A stretch of 64,000 nucleotides of DNA from Annona cherimola. Lineage: Eukaryota; Streptophyta; Magnoliopsida; Magnoliales; Annonaceae. The DNA lies in assembly GCA_030490835.1 (NCBI GenBank), contig CM059972.1:92427137-92491136 (forward strand), given 5' to 3'. Shown here piece after piece: positions 1-14,645 of the stretch. Numbering within the stretch: the first letter of the stretch is position 1; each line of letters opens with the position of its first letter. A program made the position numbers and the translations under genes. The notes under the pieces are model-generated. The model saw nothing but the letters and a program-made list of their open reading frames with translations, did not search any database and was not told the origin of the DNA.

Positions 1-2500
<2,500 letters not shown>

Positions 2501-2598
2501 TTACACAAAAACCTCACTAATTGTATTTTTAATAGCATGGTTTAGATATTCGTACAAATAATACTCGGACTTTTAAATTTTTGAAAAAATTAACCTCA

Positions 2599-2873
2599 AG
2601 TTGTGTTTGGAAAATAACAAAATTTTTAAATGAAAACTTTTGTGCATAAAGGTTTTTGTCAGTAGAGAAAATGACGTATCATAACAGAGATAATGATTTA
2701 AAAATAATGAAAATATAGTTAAATAAATAAATTAGTTATATGATTAGTTGCGTAGAAATAGTCGAAAAGTAGGATAGTATATATAGGAAAATGAGAATAA
2801 ATAATTAAAAATAAGATAATTATGAAGAGTAAAAAATTTTAAATTAAAAAGTATTATTGCTAAACAAACACTC
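2599..2873. mobile_element. Tourist-like MITE, degenerate copy
   Basis: The left end TTGTGTTTGG and right end CTAAACAAACACTC match the termini of the clean copy at 15224-15514. The AT-rich interior (GATAATGAT, TTAAATAAATAAATTAG, AGAATAAATAATTAAAA) follows the same order as other copies. From 2874 to 3714 I see only AT-rich sequence without genes or clear elements. Confidence 0.6.
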
Positions 2874-3714
2874 TTAAGTAAAAAAACAACAGTTTCTGAC
2901 TTTTCAAGGGATGAAAATACTCCTAGAGCTATTCGTGGATAACTTGTAAACTTTTAGGTTATTTTTGCAAATATACAAAATATAAGATAAAAAACCAATT
3001 ATGCAAACTAATGGGGCTATTTTTCGTAAATACTCCTAATTTGCAAACTTAAAAATGCAAAAAAAAATATTTTCTATTATAATAATTAAATGAATTTTAC
3101 TATTTATTATATTTTAAGGTTTTTGCTTGTTTTTATATTACGATATGACGAAATTAATTTTTAAAATTATTTATTCAAAATATGAAAGGCACAAATTAGT
3201 TTATTTAATTTGTAGAATTTATATTTTTAATTGTCCTGTATTTTTATAATAATATGAAAAATATTTAAATGGTAGAAGAGAATCAAAATAAGCTTTAAAC
3301 AATTTTGAGATATCTGATAGAGTTATACTTCTTCAAAATCTCTATTCTACGTATCCCATTCATTTTTATGTCTTCCATGGTGGATGAAAATTTATAGCAA
3401 CATTTACATTATTATGGAAATTTTTTCATTTGTCTAGTATTATTATGTATAAACTTTATCTCAAAAATATAAAATCAAAGTAATAAAATAGTTCACTATC
3501 AATTAAAATTATATTTTCAATATCTGAATTATCTAAAATATAATTTTATGTGGAGAAATAATTTTATAAAGTATTATTACATTTTAATGCATATATAAAT
3601 GAAGTTAAGCATTTTCATAATTTATACAAGAAATATATTTTTAAAACAAATGTAGTCTATGCGCAACTTTGATTTTGCCAAAAATTGGTCTCTTTATGAA
3701 ACAAATTATATTAA

Positions 3715-3987
3715 GGATGTGTTTGGCAATAAGACAAAAAGTCAAGTTTTAACTTTTCAATTAAAATTTTTCACTGTCTATGTTTATCTTATTTTTTTAA
3801 TCATTTTTTCACATTGTCATGTACTACATCATACTTTTTAATCATTTTTACACAACTTCTTGTATAATTAATCTATATACTTTAACTTTATTCTTTTTAT
3901 TCATCGTCATTATCTATTTCATATCATATCATTCTCTTTTATACCAAAAATTTTTTATTTAAAAGTTTTATCACTCTCTACACACCC
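3715..3987. mobile_element. Tourist-like MITE, inverted copy
   Basis: Begins GGATGTGTTTGGCAAT and ends CTACACACCC. It is flanked by TAA on both sides (3712-3714 and 3988-3990), the 3-bp TWA duplication typical of PIF/Harbinger (Tourist) elements. The interior is the reverse complement of the family. There is no coding capacity; a 60-codon open frame overlapping the left end is chance. Confidence 0.72.
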
Positions 3988-3990
3988 TAA

Positions 3991-4829
3991 ATATAAATAT
4001 AATAGATAAAATAAATTTTCAATCCATCGTTAATACAGTAAAAATGGAAAAAAACTTTCAATCCATCGCTAATATATTAAAAGTGGAGAGGGTTGGGTGA
4101 AGTGCACTACCTTCCGTCCAGAGCTTTCATGCCCACCCTACGCCGATCGAACCCAACACAACCCTACAGTTCAAGCCATCCATTCGGATGAAGGCAGGCA
4201 GCACGACCGGCCGGCATCTTCCATTAACACGAGCATTATCTTTTCCGTTATTCTCTTATTAATGCCACACAACCGGAGCTTATTAATAACTCTAAATCTT
4301 TTTATTTAATGTTAATTCAAAAAGTAGAATAATCCAGATCATCGCAGTAGTCAAGCTCCTCCACCTTCATTATCTCTTTAGAATACTCCAGCTCATCACC
4401 TTAGTCGAGTCCTCTACCTTCTCTCATCTCTTTAATCTTCCAGCTTTAATTATTCCTCCGTAGCTCTCTTATTATTCTTATTTCACTATCAATTACTTAT
4501 TGACAAGCATACATCAACTCTAAAAATAAAATCTCGCAGGCCAGCTATTATGGAGAGTCTCTGCAAGGGAGCTGCATTTTTCAATGCGCACCTAGATTTT
4601 ATCGCATCTTTCAGTTGCAGTGACATGTGATGCTCTGGTTCAACATCAATCTCACAGAGGGGACCACAGAAAAATAGTATTTATGGGTCTACTACATTCA
4701 CGAAAGATGCCTTCTCCACCATTTAACCGATTTTATATAACTCCTTCTAGTTTTAGAATATTGATAATTGATAGATAACTAATACTTGATGTTGATATAA
4801 AATTCAATTTATTCATTATATTTAACATT
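3991..4829. other. Intergenic stretch, no gene recognised
   Basis: A short GC-richer island at 4090-4230 (containing CCCACCCTACGCCGATCG) interrupts AT-rich DNA. A 70-codon frame there has no recognisable domain. Around 4320-4460 short CTCATC/CTCCACCTTC phrases recur loosely. I see nothing else that I can support. Confidence 0.4.
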
Positions 4830-5225
4830 ATTTTTTAGCTAGGAGACCAAATTTCATCCAACTTAAATATGTTCATAGGGCCATATTTGCTCGAAATAAA
4901 TAAATTCACGTGTAAATTAAGGAAAATGCTTGGATTCATTTATATATATATATATATATTGGAATGTAATAGTTCTTTGTAAAATCATTTGTCTACATAA
5001 TTGTGATATTTTAAATATCGAAAATAATACTTAAAAATCATTTAGTATTAAATTATTTTATTACATTGATTTTACACATTTATATACAGGGTTTATATAC
5101 AATAATAGTAAATAAATGAAATAATTTGCATGATAATATAGATAATGTAAAATATAATAAATGAAATAGATTTTCATCAATCATCAAAATATTAAAAATG
5201 AAGTTTATTAAATACAAAAGAGATT
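4830..5225. repeat. Dispersed repeat shared with SWC4 intron 6
   Basis: Starts near TTAGCTAGGAGACCAA and runs through TTTTACACATTTATA to a block ending near ATTAAAAATGAAG. The same order of phrases (TAGCTAGGAGACCAAGTTTC, then GTGTAAATTA, TTTTACACATTTATAGATGG, GAAATGGATTTTC) occurs at about 21360-21742. The two share most of their length with small indels. No terminal repeats or target duplications could be fixed, so the class is unknown. Confidence 0.6.
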
Positions 5226-5334
5226 TCGCATAAGCGGAATCTTATTTACTGTCTTCTCAATTCTTCATTACATTTTCTTTAGCTTTATTTATCGTATTGG
5301 GCCGTGAGATGAACTCTAAGAATTTTCTAATTAA

Positions 5335-6059
5335 GGGCTGTCTGGGAAGTGATAAAAAATTTTATGAAAAAATTTTGATATAAAAATTTGTGAGATATAA
5401 GAAAATAATGTGATATGATAGAGATAAGAACGAAAAGTAAAGAGAATAAAATTAAAATAAATATGTTAGACGTATGAGTAGTTGTGTAAAAATGAAATAA
5501 TTTACAAATATACCCACATAATTTGACTATAATTGCAAATATACCCATATAGTTTCAGAAATTACAAATTACCCCCACATAGTTTAACCATAATTGCAAA
5601 TATACTCACGCCTTTATAATATCGTTACTACACCGCTCTGGCATAAATATATTTGCAAAGGTTTGAAAACTATGTTGGTATATTTGCAAAAACTAAATAT
5701 TAAGGGTAATATTTAGTTTTTTTCAAATATCCCTCAATATTTAGTTTTTACAAGTATACTCAAACAGTTTTCAAACCTTTGCAAATATACCTACACCATA
5801 ACAATGCAGTGATGTGTTATAATAGTGTTGGTATATTTACAATTATGGTAAACTATATGGAGGTAATTTATAATTTTTTAAACTATATGGGTATATTGCA
5901 ATTACGGTCAAACTAAATAGGTGTATTTACAAGTCACTCTATAGAAATGATCGAAAAGTATAGTAGTTATACAAAAAAAATAAAGTAATTATAGAATATG
6001 AAAAAATTTAAATTGAAAAATTTTAGTTTGAAAGGTTTTATGTATTAACAAACACCCCC
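5335..6059. mobile_element. Tourist-like MITE split by a fold-back element
   Basis: The outer element begins GGGCTGTCTGGGAAGTG after TAA and ends ACAAACACCCCCC. It has the family interior on both sides, but 446 bp (5496-5941) interrupt it at the GTTGTGTAGAAATGA position of the consensus. The break is flanked by TAAAAATGA (5487-5495) and TAGAAATGA (5942-5950). Confidence 0.68.
5496..5941. mobile_element. Fold-back (MULE-like) element nested in a MITE
   Basis: The two halves are inverted copies of each other. The left arm reads ...TTGCAAATATACCCATATAG... and the right arm ...ACTATATGGGTATATTGCAA..., meeting near 5700-5730 (TAAATATTAAGGGTAATATTTA). A 9-bp near-identical target duplication flanks it. 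9-bp duplications with long inverted arms and no coding are usual for Mutator-like fold-backs. The same family recurs at 35251-36028 and 49112-49456. Confidence 0.66.
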
Positions 6060-6249
6060 CGAATCAAAACGAAGTAATAACTCATTGATGAATGCTAACA
6101 TATTGTAAGTAAAGTTATTTCTTTTTTTGTTTAGTATTTTTTGTTCTTGTATTTACAACTCAATCCAATATATATTCTACTATTTAACTTCAAGGGTATA
6201 AATTTATGGTGTGTCTCCATACAATTAGAAGTATTTTTAAAAAAATTCC

Positions 6250-7030
6250 AATCATGTATATGGTAAGTGATAAACTTTTGAAGTTTAAGTATAAAAATTT
6301 TTGAAATAGAAATAATTGATGGATATAATAGCAATAATGATAAGAAGTAAAAATAATAACGTTAAAATAGATATCTTAATTGTATAAGTAGTCACAGAGA
6401 AATAATTGATAAATAAGATAGTTATATAGGAAAATGTAAATAAATAATTAAAAATATGTAGTCGTGGAGAATAAAAAATTTTAATTTGAAAAGTTTTATA
6501 CAAAATAGGTAGTTTGAAAAGTTTTATTAAAAATTTGTAGTTTAAAAAGTTGCGGAGAATAAAATAGGGTAGTTTTTAATCATTTTTTCACATTTTTCTA
6601 TATAATTATTTATTTGTAAAATTATTTGTACATAACTACTCATAGAACTAACATACTTATTTTAACTTTACTATATTTCTCATCATTATCCATATCGTAT
6701 TACATCATTTTTTTTCATTTTAAAAAGTTTTACGCCAAAAATTTTTATCGCTTCCCAAATATATCCTAACAATAAAACTTTTTTAAACTAAAATTTTCAA
6801 TGTAAAATTTTTTGACTTTATAATTATCCTATTTTTTAATCATATTTTTCAATTATGATCTATATGATTATTCTATTTTTCAATTATTTATACACAACCG
6901 ACTATACCACTAACTTATATTTTTTAACTTTATTCTCTTTACTCATCATCATTTTCCTATTATATCACATTATTTTATCTCATTTCAAAAAAAATTCATC
7001 TAAAAATTTTATCACATACTAAACACACCT
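6250..7030. mobile_element. Cluster of overlapping, degenerate Tourist-like MITE copies
   Basis: Three family fragments lie side by side. One forward copy is at about 6250-6500 (GATGGATATAATAGCAATAATG, AATAATTGATAAATAAGATAG), one inverted copy at about 6565-6775, and another inverted copy at about 6780-7030 ending TACTAAACACACCTTA. Ends are too decayed to assign duplications. The ORFs here are chance AT-rich frames. Confidence 0.5.
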
Positions 7031-7396
7031 TATGTGTAAAAACATCAATGTCACTGATTACGTAGGCACAATGCTAAAAATGGTAACTTGATTTGGAGAG
7101 CACCCAACTTCCCTTTCTTCCTTTTAGATAAGTAACTGCTCTGTCTATACAAAATCCAAGTTTAAACTAGGGAAGCATCATGGGACATGTGAACAACAGA
7201 TGACATAGCTAGTCTGTCAATTGTATTTTTCAGAACACGTTATCGTATACCTACATGTATGCGTTTACTGGCTTCATTAACACGATGGGTATTTGTAATA
7301 AGTGGATCAATTAGATTTAATGATTTGGCGCCGCACAATACTTTCCATATGTTCATTGAATTAACCATGTATTAGTGCTTGTTTCTAAAATATAAA
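7031..7396. other. Intergenic stretch, nothing recognised
   Basis: No open frame, terminal repeat or RNA-like structure stood out. Confidence 0.35.
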
Positions 7397-7612
7397 AAAT
7401 ATGAGGCTCCTGCATACGGAGGCTGATCCTATGCTCCCGGGTGCATATATCTATTTTTTAAAAAAAAATTTAATTTTTTCATGAACTTCTTAATCTAAGT
7501 GTATTTAACGTATATATCAATTTTTACTATTTTTAGAGATTTTTAGATTTTTATTTTTTATTTTTGAAAATCAATGGCATTTTAGGTAATTCTATGATGT
7601 CATCAACCCTGT
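7397..7612. repeat. Single arm of the CCCGGG-tipped fold-back family
   Basis: The order GCATACGGAGGC, GCTCCCGGGTGCATAT, TTTTTTCATGAACTTCTTAAT, ATCAATTTTTACTATTTT, AGAGATTTTTAGA and TCAATGGCATTTT matches one arm of the complete element at 14646-15055. No second arm follows; LINE sequence starts at about 7613. Confidence 0.62.
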
Positions 7613-8330
7613 GATTAGCAAAATTTGGTGGGGTGATACTGAAGGACGAAGGAAAATCAACTAGGTTTTGTGAAATAACATTTGCAATTCAAAAGTTGCA
7701 GGAGGAATGGGGTTTCATGACTTCTCATCTTTTACCCTTGCTTTTCTGGCAAAGAAAGCTTAAAGATTTGCCACTATTTCAAAACTCTCTATGCTATAAA
7801 TTCGTGAAGGTAAAATATTTTCCAAATGAAGACTATTGACATCGAACTTCCAAGCCCAATTCTTTCTTTATATGGAAAAGTATTTTAATAGCCAAGGAGC
7901 AAATCAAATCCAAATGTTGTTGGAAAGTGGGCAATAGAAAAACTCTTCATTTCTTCCAAGACATTTGGGCCCCAGTGGACCTGTGAAGGTTGGCCCTTTA
8001 CCTACAAATGTAAAAGAAGACATAAATGTGGCACACTTCATCGATCAGTTGACATCATCGTGGAAGGAGTCAAAGGTCAAGGTCGTGGTTGGAGATATTG
8101 GTTAGTCTACATAAACAACATCCCACTGCCAACTCAAGCAGCTGAAGACATCATTTATTGGCCCTTAGAACCAAATGACATATTCTCTGTCATATCTGCA
8201 TACAGGGCTATCACCGGTTGTAGCGGTAGACTTTCGCAATGGTGATCGACACCTCATGGTAGTTTCCCGTCAATTATGGCGGCTTCAATAGATCTAAGTG
8301 TGGGTAACCCATGTTACCATGAAAATTTAA
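7613..8330 (+). pseudogene. Decayed LINE (non-LTR retrotransposon), 5' piece of the broken copy
   Basis: Conceptual translation shows the plant LINE region after the reverse transcriptase: a KIWWGDTEGRRKIN-like phrase, then GGMGFHDFSSF...LAFLAKKA, then a SLCYKFVKVKYFPNED phrase and WKVGN.KTLHFFQDIWAP. These match the usual FWWG...W, GGLGFRDL, LLxKxLKxKYFP and WxVGxGxSIxxxxDxW signatures. Frames shift several times and stops interrupt (one is the tryptophan codon after KIN turned to TAG), so it is dead. Translation continues directly into sequence at 13564 once the intervening 5.2-kb insertion is ignored: HEN at 8319-8327 is followed by LTNVLSTHRS. Confidence 0.8.
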
Positions 8331-9699
8331 TGAGAAGTATTAAATTTCATGCTCTATGATTTAGATAGATGAGATTTGGGCAACTAAGTAAGCAAAGTGA
8401 TTAAGTTAATCACTTTGATTACTATGGTAATTATGTGTACTAAAAGACGAAATAAACAAAAGGACAAAGAGGTCGTAGAGAATGCTTGTGTGGCATATGT
8501 AATTAATGCTATTTTTCATTTTATTATTTGATTTAATACTTGATATATTAATATCTTGTGATGTATAATGTGGATTGATATGAAATTTTAAGGGAAAGCC
8601 TAAGTTGACATGTCTTACATGATGAACAGTTTGGATCGTGAAAAGTATCAATGGAAATGGGTTAATTAGAGTTACATGGTATTTTATGAATTAAATTTAT
8701 TTTGCTAATATTTTAGCATATATTCATCATTTGAGATGAAAATTTTGTGACAAAGTTGATATACTCCAAGTGATGAATTAATTAGATTAAACTTAATCCC
8801 ATTGGAAAGTGGTATTATGAATGATTATAAAAACTAATAATGAAAATTAATTAAAGCCATTGACTTATTAGTGATAAAGATGATTTTCCATAAATAAAAA
8901 GCAATTACCATAAATGAGAAACCAAAGTCAACTTTGACTTATGGTGCCCACTTTTGAGGTGTCAAAAGGAGGTTAATTTGGGAGGCAAATAAGTCAATAA
9001 AAATTAAATAAAATGCATAAATCAAACCAGCTGGGTATGGATGTGCCAACCATGGGATTTTAGGGTATTTTTTATTAAAAAAATATAAAATGTAAAATAC
9101 ATGATAAATGTGGCTAAGAATGGGACACATGGATGGTTCAAAATGTGGCAACAATAGGGGCAAGCGGATGGCTAGGATGAATGCAGAAAATAAATGAAAT
9201 TTTATGTATTTTAAATTATGAATTATGAGGTGGTATCATAGGGAAAATTTAGCAGCTATATAAGAGGAAAAATAGCAACAAGGTTCAATATTTCAACTTG
9301 TAAGGAGAAGAAAACTTAGGAAAAAAAGGAGAAGAAGGGAAGCTAGGTGGGGACGTCCAAACAGCACCCAAAGAGGGGATTTCTCCATCCGAATTTCAGG
9401 TATGAGATGCCATTAACATCATCAAAATTTGAAAATTTAAATTTTATCTTATGCATATATTATAAGGGGGTGACGTCGAATGATTTATAAATAGTTACAT
9501 TATGATTTGTTAATTCCTTGCATGCTTGATGAATGATTAAGCAAGCAAAGCTCTCATATAGGTTATGTGTTAATGCTTACAAGTACGAAATGAATCACAC
9601 ATAAATGCTTATATGTATGGAATGCCTAAGACTAGGTATGATGGGAATAAAATTCTGTTTAAATATGTTAATCCCATGATTAAATAAAGGATATATGTT

Positions 9700-10760
9700 G
9701 AAATTCAAAATCAAGAGTTAGTGACTAAGGGTATAACATGTATTTTGAGTTAAGATGCAATTAGTGAAGTGAAATTTTATAAATTTAAGCACATAAGGGG
9801 CTGTTTTGAAAAGGAAAGTAAATCCCAAAAATTTTGGGTTGAATTTAGCTTAATAAAGGTGGTAAACAAGCCTTGAAAAGATCATAAAAGTGGTCGATAA
9901 TTTGTAATTCATGCGGGTATCATTAAGGTGGAGTGTAAAAGTAAAACTAGCGAAAATGAGATTAAATAGGGATGTTATTATAAGTGAATGTAAATTTCAG
10001 AAAATTCATTGGAATTTAATTTGTTAAAGGCTCTACACAAGCCCTTAAACGACCGCAAGGATTGTTGATTAATAACCCTACATATGCATATGGTTAAAGT
10101 GGAATTGTAAGAAATAAAACGTGGTGGAAATGAGAATATAAGTAGCTGTTTTGGAAATGGAGTTAAATTACAGAAATTCTGGTCTAAATATTACTTGTTA
10201 AAAAGTATAAATAAGTACATAAAATGACCCTAAGAGTTGTGGATTTATGGGGTAACATGTATGTATGAGTAAGGTGGGAATTGTAAAGGGCAAAAATTAA
10301 GAAAAATAAGAATATATGAAATTGTTTTCAAAATTATAATTAAATTCACAAATTTTGAAAAGAATTTAACTTATTTAGATCCGAAACAATTCCTTAAAAG
10401 GATTACAAGAATGAAGAATAGGTAACATTCTATGAAAATGTTTGTTAAGATGTAACTTTGAAAGTGAAATTCAATGGAAACAAGAGTATATAGAGCTGTT
10501 TACAAAACGAAAATCAATTCCAGAAAATTTATGGAAATTTAAATTAAAGAAGGGTGTATATTAACCCTTGGAATGATTACTTGAGTTGTCAAATGATAAT
10601 TTGATATACAGGTATGCTAAAAGTGCAATTTTAAGAAGGATTTAAAACCAACGTGTATGTCTAGGGCTGTTTTGAAAAAAATGAATTTGAATTCCCAAAA
10701 TTTTAAGTATATTGACTGGTTATAGATTAAGAATGAAAGTCTGGAATGATTGGAAAAGTT
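9700..10760 (+). repeat. About 172-bp degenerate tandem repeats inside the giant LTR
   Basis: A GCTGTTTTGAAAA...AAATTCCAGAAAATTT phrase recurs near 9798, 9968, 10142, 10318, 10490 and 10662, a spacing of 170-176 bp. Between occurrences the order TTAA...AAGCCTTGAAA, then GATTATAA...GTTG, GGTATCATTAAGGTGGA and TGTAAAAG repeats loosely. Units are diverged, so this is an old array. Confidence 0.68.
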
Positions 10761-11220
10761 GCAAATTATATACTTAAGTGTGGAAGAAATGGATGATCAA
10801 TCATTGAGGTTATATAAATATATAATGTGATTGTTAGAAAAATAAATGTGGATTGAGAAACCTTACTTGAACTTAACTTATTATAATTTCAAGTAAGTAC
10901 TTTGAATAACTAAAAAGAGTAAATGCCCTTAGATTAGGCTATCGAGAGAAAAGAATGATTAATCATTGAGAAAAATGAAAATATATGACTTCAAAAGATG
11001 ATGATGTTCATCTCCAAGAAAGAAATAATTAAGGCAAATATGTTATGAGTCACATATAGATTGAGATTATGTAAGGGTTGAGAACAAATGATATATGAAC
11101 ATAGATTAAATAAAATACAAGACATGCAAGTATATAAGATGATCATTTTCGCCTGTCTAGGAAAAGGTAAGGAAAAGATCGACGGAACAAGTTGAACTTC
11201 CCACAAGTAAGCAAACAACA

Positions 11221-11560
11221 CTTTTGAAAATGATGTTTTATTCTCAATTATTGAGATGAATTATGAATTGCTTTATTGAAATGATGTGTAGGCAAGCTTT
11301 TTAAAATCCTATTTCAAAAGGAGTCTTCTGATAAGGAAGTTTGATTCCTTCATGAAATAATGTTATAAGCACGCAACACTTTTGAAAATGATATTTTATT
11401 CTCAATTGTTGAGATAAATTCTAAATTGCTTTATTGAAATTATATGTATAGGCAAACTCTTTAAAATCCTATTTCAAAAGGATTTTTATGATAAGGAAGT
11501 TTGATTTCTTTATGAAATAATGTTGTAAGCAAGCAAAACTTTTGAAAATGTTATTTTCCA
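11221..11560 (+). repeat. 158-160 bp tandem repeats inside the giant LTR
   Basis: CTTTTGAAAATGATGTTTTA starts at 11221, recurs at 11379 and starts again, shortened, at 11539. The two full units share ATTGCTTTATTGAAAT, TCCTATTTCAAAAGG and GATAAGGAAGTTTGATT. Related fragments trail to about 12200. Confidence 0.75.
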
Positions 11561-13563
11561 AATATGAAAATGTTTTAAAATTGCTAAGCAAGCCCTTCAA
11601 AACTATTGAAATGTTTTGAGATTATCTCATGGGTATATTCTAAAAGAAAGTTTGTTTTGAAAAAGGAGGTTTGATTTGTGAAAAGAATGTTTGATTCCTT
11701 ACGAAATGATATTTGCAAGCAAAGCGTTTGAAAAAAATATTTTTGAAATGTTTAGAATCTTTTTGAATAGTAAAACGACTTTAAAATGTTTTATACTAAT
11801 GTTTCAAAAAGGATTAAAGGAAAGCCAACCCGATAAATTGATTTTATACAAGGATTTGATTTCTGTTTTGTTAAAATGATGATCAATGATTATGCAAGCT
11901 CTTCTTTATATAAGCAAGACAAGATTGTTATGAAAATAAGATATATGATGTCGAGTAACCAGAAATGATGCGTTTGCATATCCTTTGTTTATAAAAAGTC
12001 CAGAAATGGGAAATGAAAATGTTGCAAGAAAAGTTTTTTAAAAATGTTATTTTCTTCTCAAATATTCAAATATTTCGAAATTGCTTTATTATGATAGTTT
12101 CCAAAACTATTTTATAAACAAATGAGCAAAACTTTTAAAATCATTGATTTTCTTAAAAGTTGATGTGTATTGAAATTCCTTGAGTTTTGAAATGTTTGGA
12201 AAATGTTGTATATTGATGATTTTAAAACCATTTAAGGATGGTCATCCCAATATTATGATTTAAAATATTGTTCACAAATTATTATTTTTTGTATGCCTAG
12301 TTCTAAGTTTGAGAAGGGCACCGAATGACAATTGTGTTAATTTATAAGTTATTGTGTACAACATGGTTGTACCAAGTTTTCAAATTGAAAAGGACACAGT
12401 CCAAGATCTCTATTATTTTATGAAATTATGCTAGCATGTCAATGTGATTAAGAATGATGTATGATGCACTAGAATGATGAATAGATCTATCGTAGAGGCG
12501 GTCGCAGACCCGGACCACTCTACATGTGGCTAAGTCGCTAAGAAAAGATAGGAGCCCGACAGCGCCCTCTTTGAAATGAGAGATAGTTTAAGAATAACCG
12601 CAGAGCTCGCGTGTTATCATATGAAAGGTTTTTTTCCTATAGAAGGCTGATCACTTGGTAAGTGTCATATACCAGATGGATAGAGGTGTGTTTGCATATA
12701 TTTTGTTTAAAAAAAAAACCTCAAAATGGGGTCGTGAAAATATTTTAGGGCATAAAAATGTCCTCATGAAAAAAGATTTACATGGAAAGGTTTAAATGCA
12801 TATGCTTCGTCTTTGAAAAACTTAGAAATTGGGACTTGAAAAGGTTTGTGTGAAAAAGTTTCATGAAAAAGTTTGCCTATAAATGAAAAATGCTTGTTTA
12901 TTGAGTTTATCATTCATGTTTTATTTTTCTCAACCATAGGCAGGTACGAGGCACAAGTGGAAAAGCAAAGCTAAATATTATTTACCTGCATGTTGTGAAT
13001 GAACGAATGCATGCATTGATAATGAAGTTTCAGGTTATGAATATCTCTAGCATGATGTGAACAGATAAGTGTTTATATTGAGAATTTTATTTGAATTTAG
13101 CTTATGAATGTATGATTATTTGTAACCTGAAAATAAGGTTGCCTATGTATCAATTATATGATATACAAATGTTAAGGGTAGGCGATGAAAGTTTATAATA
13201 TAAATGATTAAGTTGTTTGAGTTACGAATATTCATGAATGACTTGTATTGATATGATATGACCGAGACAGGAGAAAAGTTAGTTGAAAGTGCTTGTATGC
13301 TAAGAATAGATGAATACTTTATACTAATACGAAATTATCAGGTTATGAATGAATTGATGGATTGTAAATGATAGCTATAGCTAATTTCAAGTAGATATTA
13401 CTTGAAGAAGGATGAAGAAAATGTAATGAAAACAATTTTTTTTTCTGCTAAATGAAATGTATACAGAAATCCCGTCGCGTGATCAGGGCAACAATCCTGT
13501 TCACATTTACCAATGAAAAATAAACTTAAAGTAAGATTCCAATGCTTTGGGTCGGGCGCCACA

Positions 13564-14343
13564 TTTAACAAATGTCCTTTCCACGCATAGGTCATATCTC
13601 AAACTCTTTATTTTATCATGTTGGAAGATTTGGCAATACAGAAACCTACGCTGTATAAGGGGAGAATCTCTCCCATTTGCAGAAATTCCAAATAGATGCA
13701 TTCATTTCATCCATCGGTTGGATTCGACCAATCTTTACTTCACATCTTTCACCCCTATCTTCCATGATCATGTTAGATGGATGCCACCTAATAGAGCTCA
13801 TATTTGATACAACTTTTAATAGAAACACGGGCACTATGATAGTCACGATAATCATTCGTGACACGAATGGTCATTTTCACGCCACATATTGCTGAAGATG
13901 GCAAGCATGGGATGACCCACTATGGATGGAGACCAAAGGCATGCTTCTTGCTATCTCATATGTAACAAAATCATACTACACAAATTTCATCTTTGAAACT
14001 ACTTCTCTCATCCTCTCTTGTTTCCTATTTGAAGAATATCCCATATGCTCAACTAGTGGTTATCTCATTCAATTGATAAAGGATAAAAGATATATTTTCT
14101 TCCATATGAGTTCCCTCATGTTCTTCAAAGTGTTAATAGTGTTGCTAATTCACTAGCAACCTTTGCTTTATCGGAGAAATTATCCACAAGCTCCTAGGTG
14201 GACATGTCTCCTGCCTATGTTCCTAATGCTATGTATAACAACATTAAGTTTCTCTATCTTAATGAGGGTTTTCTCTCTAGCCTCCTTAGCTCCTCAGGCT
14301 AGTGGGCTAGGCAAGAAAACTCGCTTTTTCAATTAAAAAAAAT
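13564..14343 (+). pseudogene. Decayed LINE, 3' piece with RNase H-like domain and poly(A)
   Basis: Continues the LINE from 8330. The phrases KLFILSCWKIWQYRN and RGESLPFAEIPNR resemble the linker before the RNase H domain. FNRNTGTMIVTIIIRDTNGH followed by DDPLWMETKGMLLAI is a plant LINE RNase H (RVT_3) core, where the usual form is D.A...  ..G..G.IIRD..G. and a conserved E in E..A...A. Frameshifts and stops separate the pieces. The copy ends near 14335 in an A-rich tail. The rest up to 14645 shows no further feature. Confidence 0.78.
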
Positions 14344-14645
14344 TATAAAATGTTTATTAGAATGCCTAAGTACTTGCTTTAAATTTTGTAGGCAAAATAA
14401 GAAAAAGATAGTATTATGCCTATGTACAAGAATTTTCAATTCATATTATTTAATTATGAAAAGTTAATAAGAAAGCATTAGTACTTGCTTTAATTTTTGT
14501 ATGCTAGACAAGGAAAAGATAGTAGCACCCTCCAGTCAGATAGGCATGACATAGCTGACAATGGTAAGGAGTAAGGGGAAGGTAACAATATGTCATGGTC
14601 CAACAAGCATGGCCTAGCCGAGGAAGGAAAAGACCCATAACAGTG

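Larger units (their letters stand above)
8331..13563 (+). mobile_element. Giant LTR, probably a solo LTR (5.23 kb), inserted in the LINE
   Basis: The segment begins TGAGAAGTATT and ends GGGCGCCACA, that is TG...CA. TTTAA occurs immediately on both sides (8326-8330 and 13564-13568), a 5-bp target duplication. The last about 100 bp (CGTGATCAGGGCAACAATCC, CACATTTACCAAT, GGGCGCCACA) match the 3' ends of the LTRs at 59320-59897 and 60429-60928, and of the inverted LTR starting at 61596. An early block (AAGTTAATCACTTTG, AAAAGACGAAA) also matches the short LTR. The GATCACTTGGTAAGTGTC phrase near 12649 recurs inverted near 62049. I see no gag-pol frame, primer site or internal LTR pair, so a solo LTR is the simplest reading; a non-coding full element is possible. 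Tandem arrays occupy part of it. Confidence 0.72.

Noticed and set aside
13547..13895. Several short frames on both strands near 13.6-13.9 kb as small genes
   Set aside because: The plus-strand ones are pieces of the dead LINE RNase H region; the minus-strand ones are their shadows.
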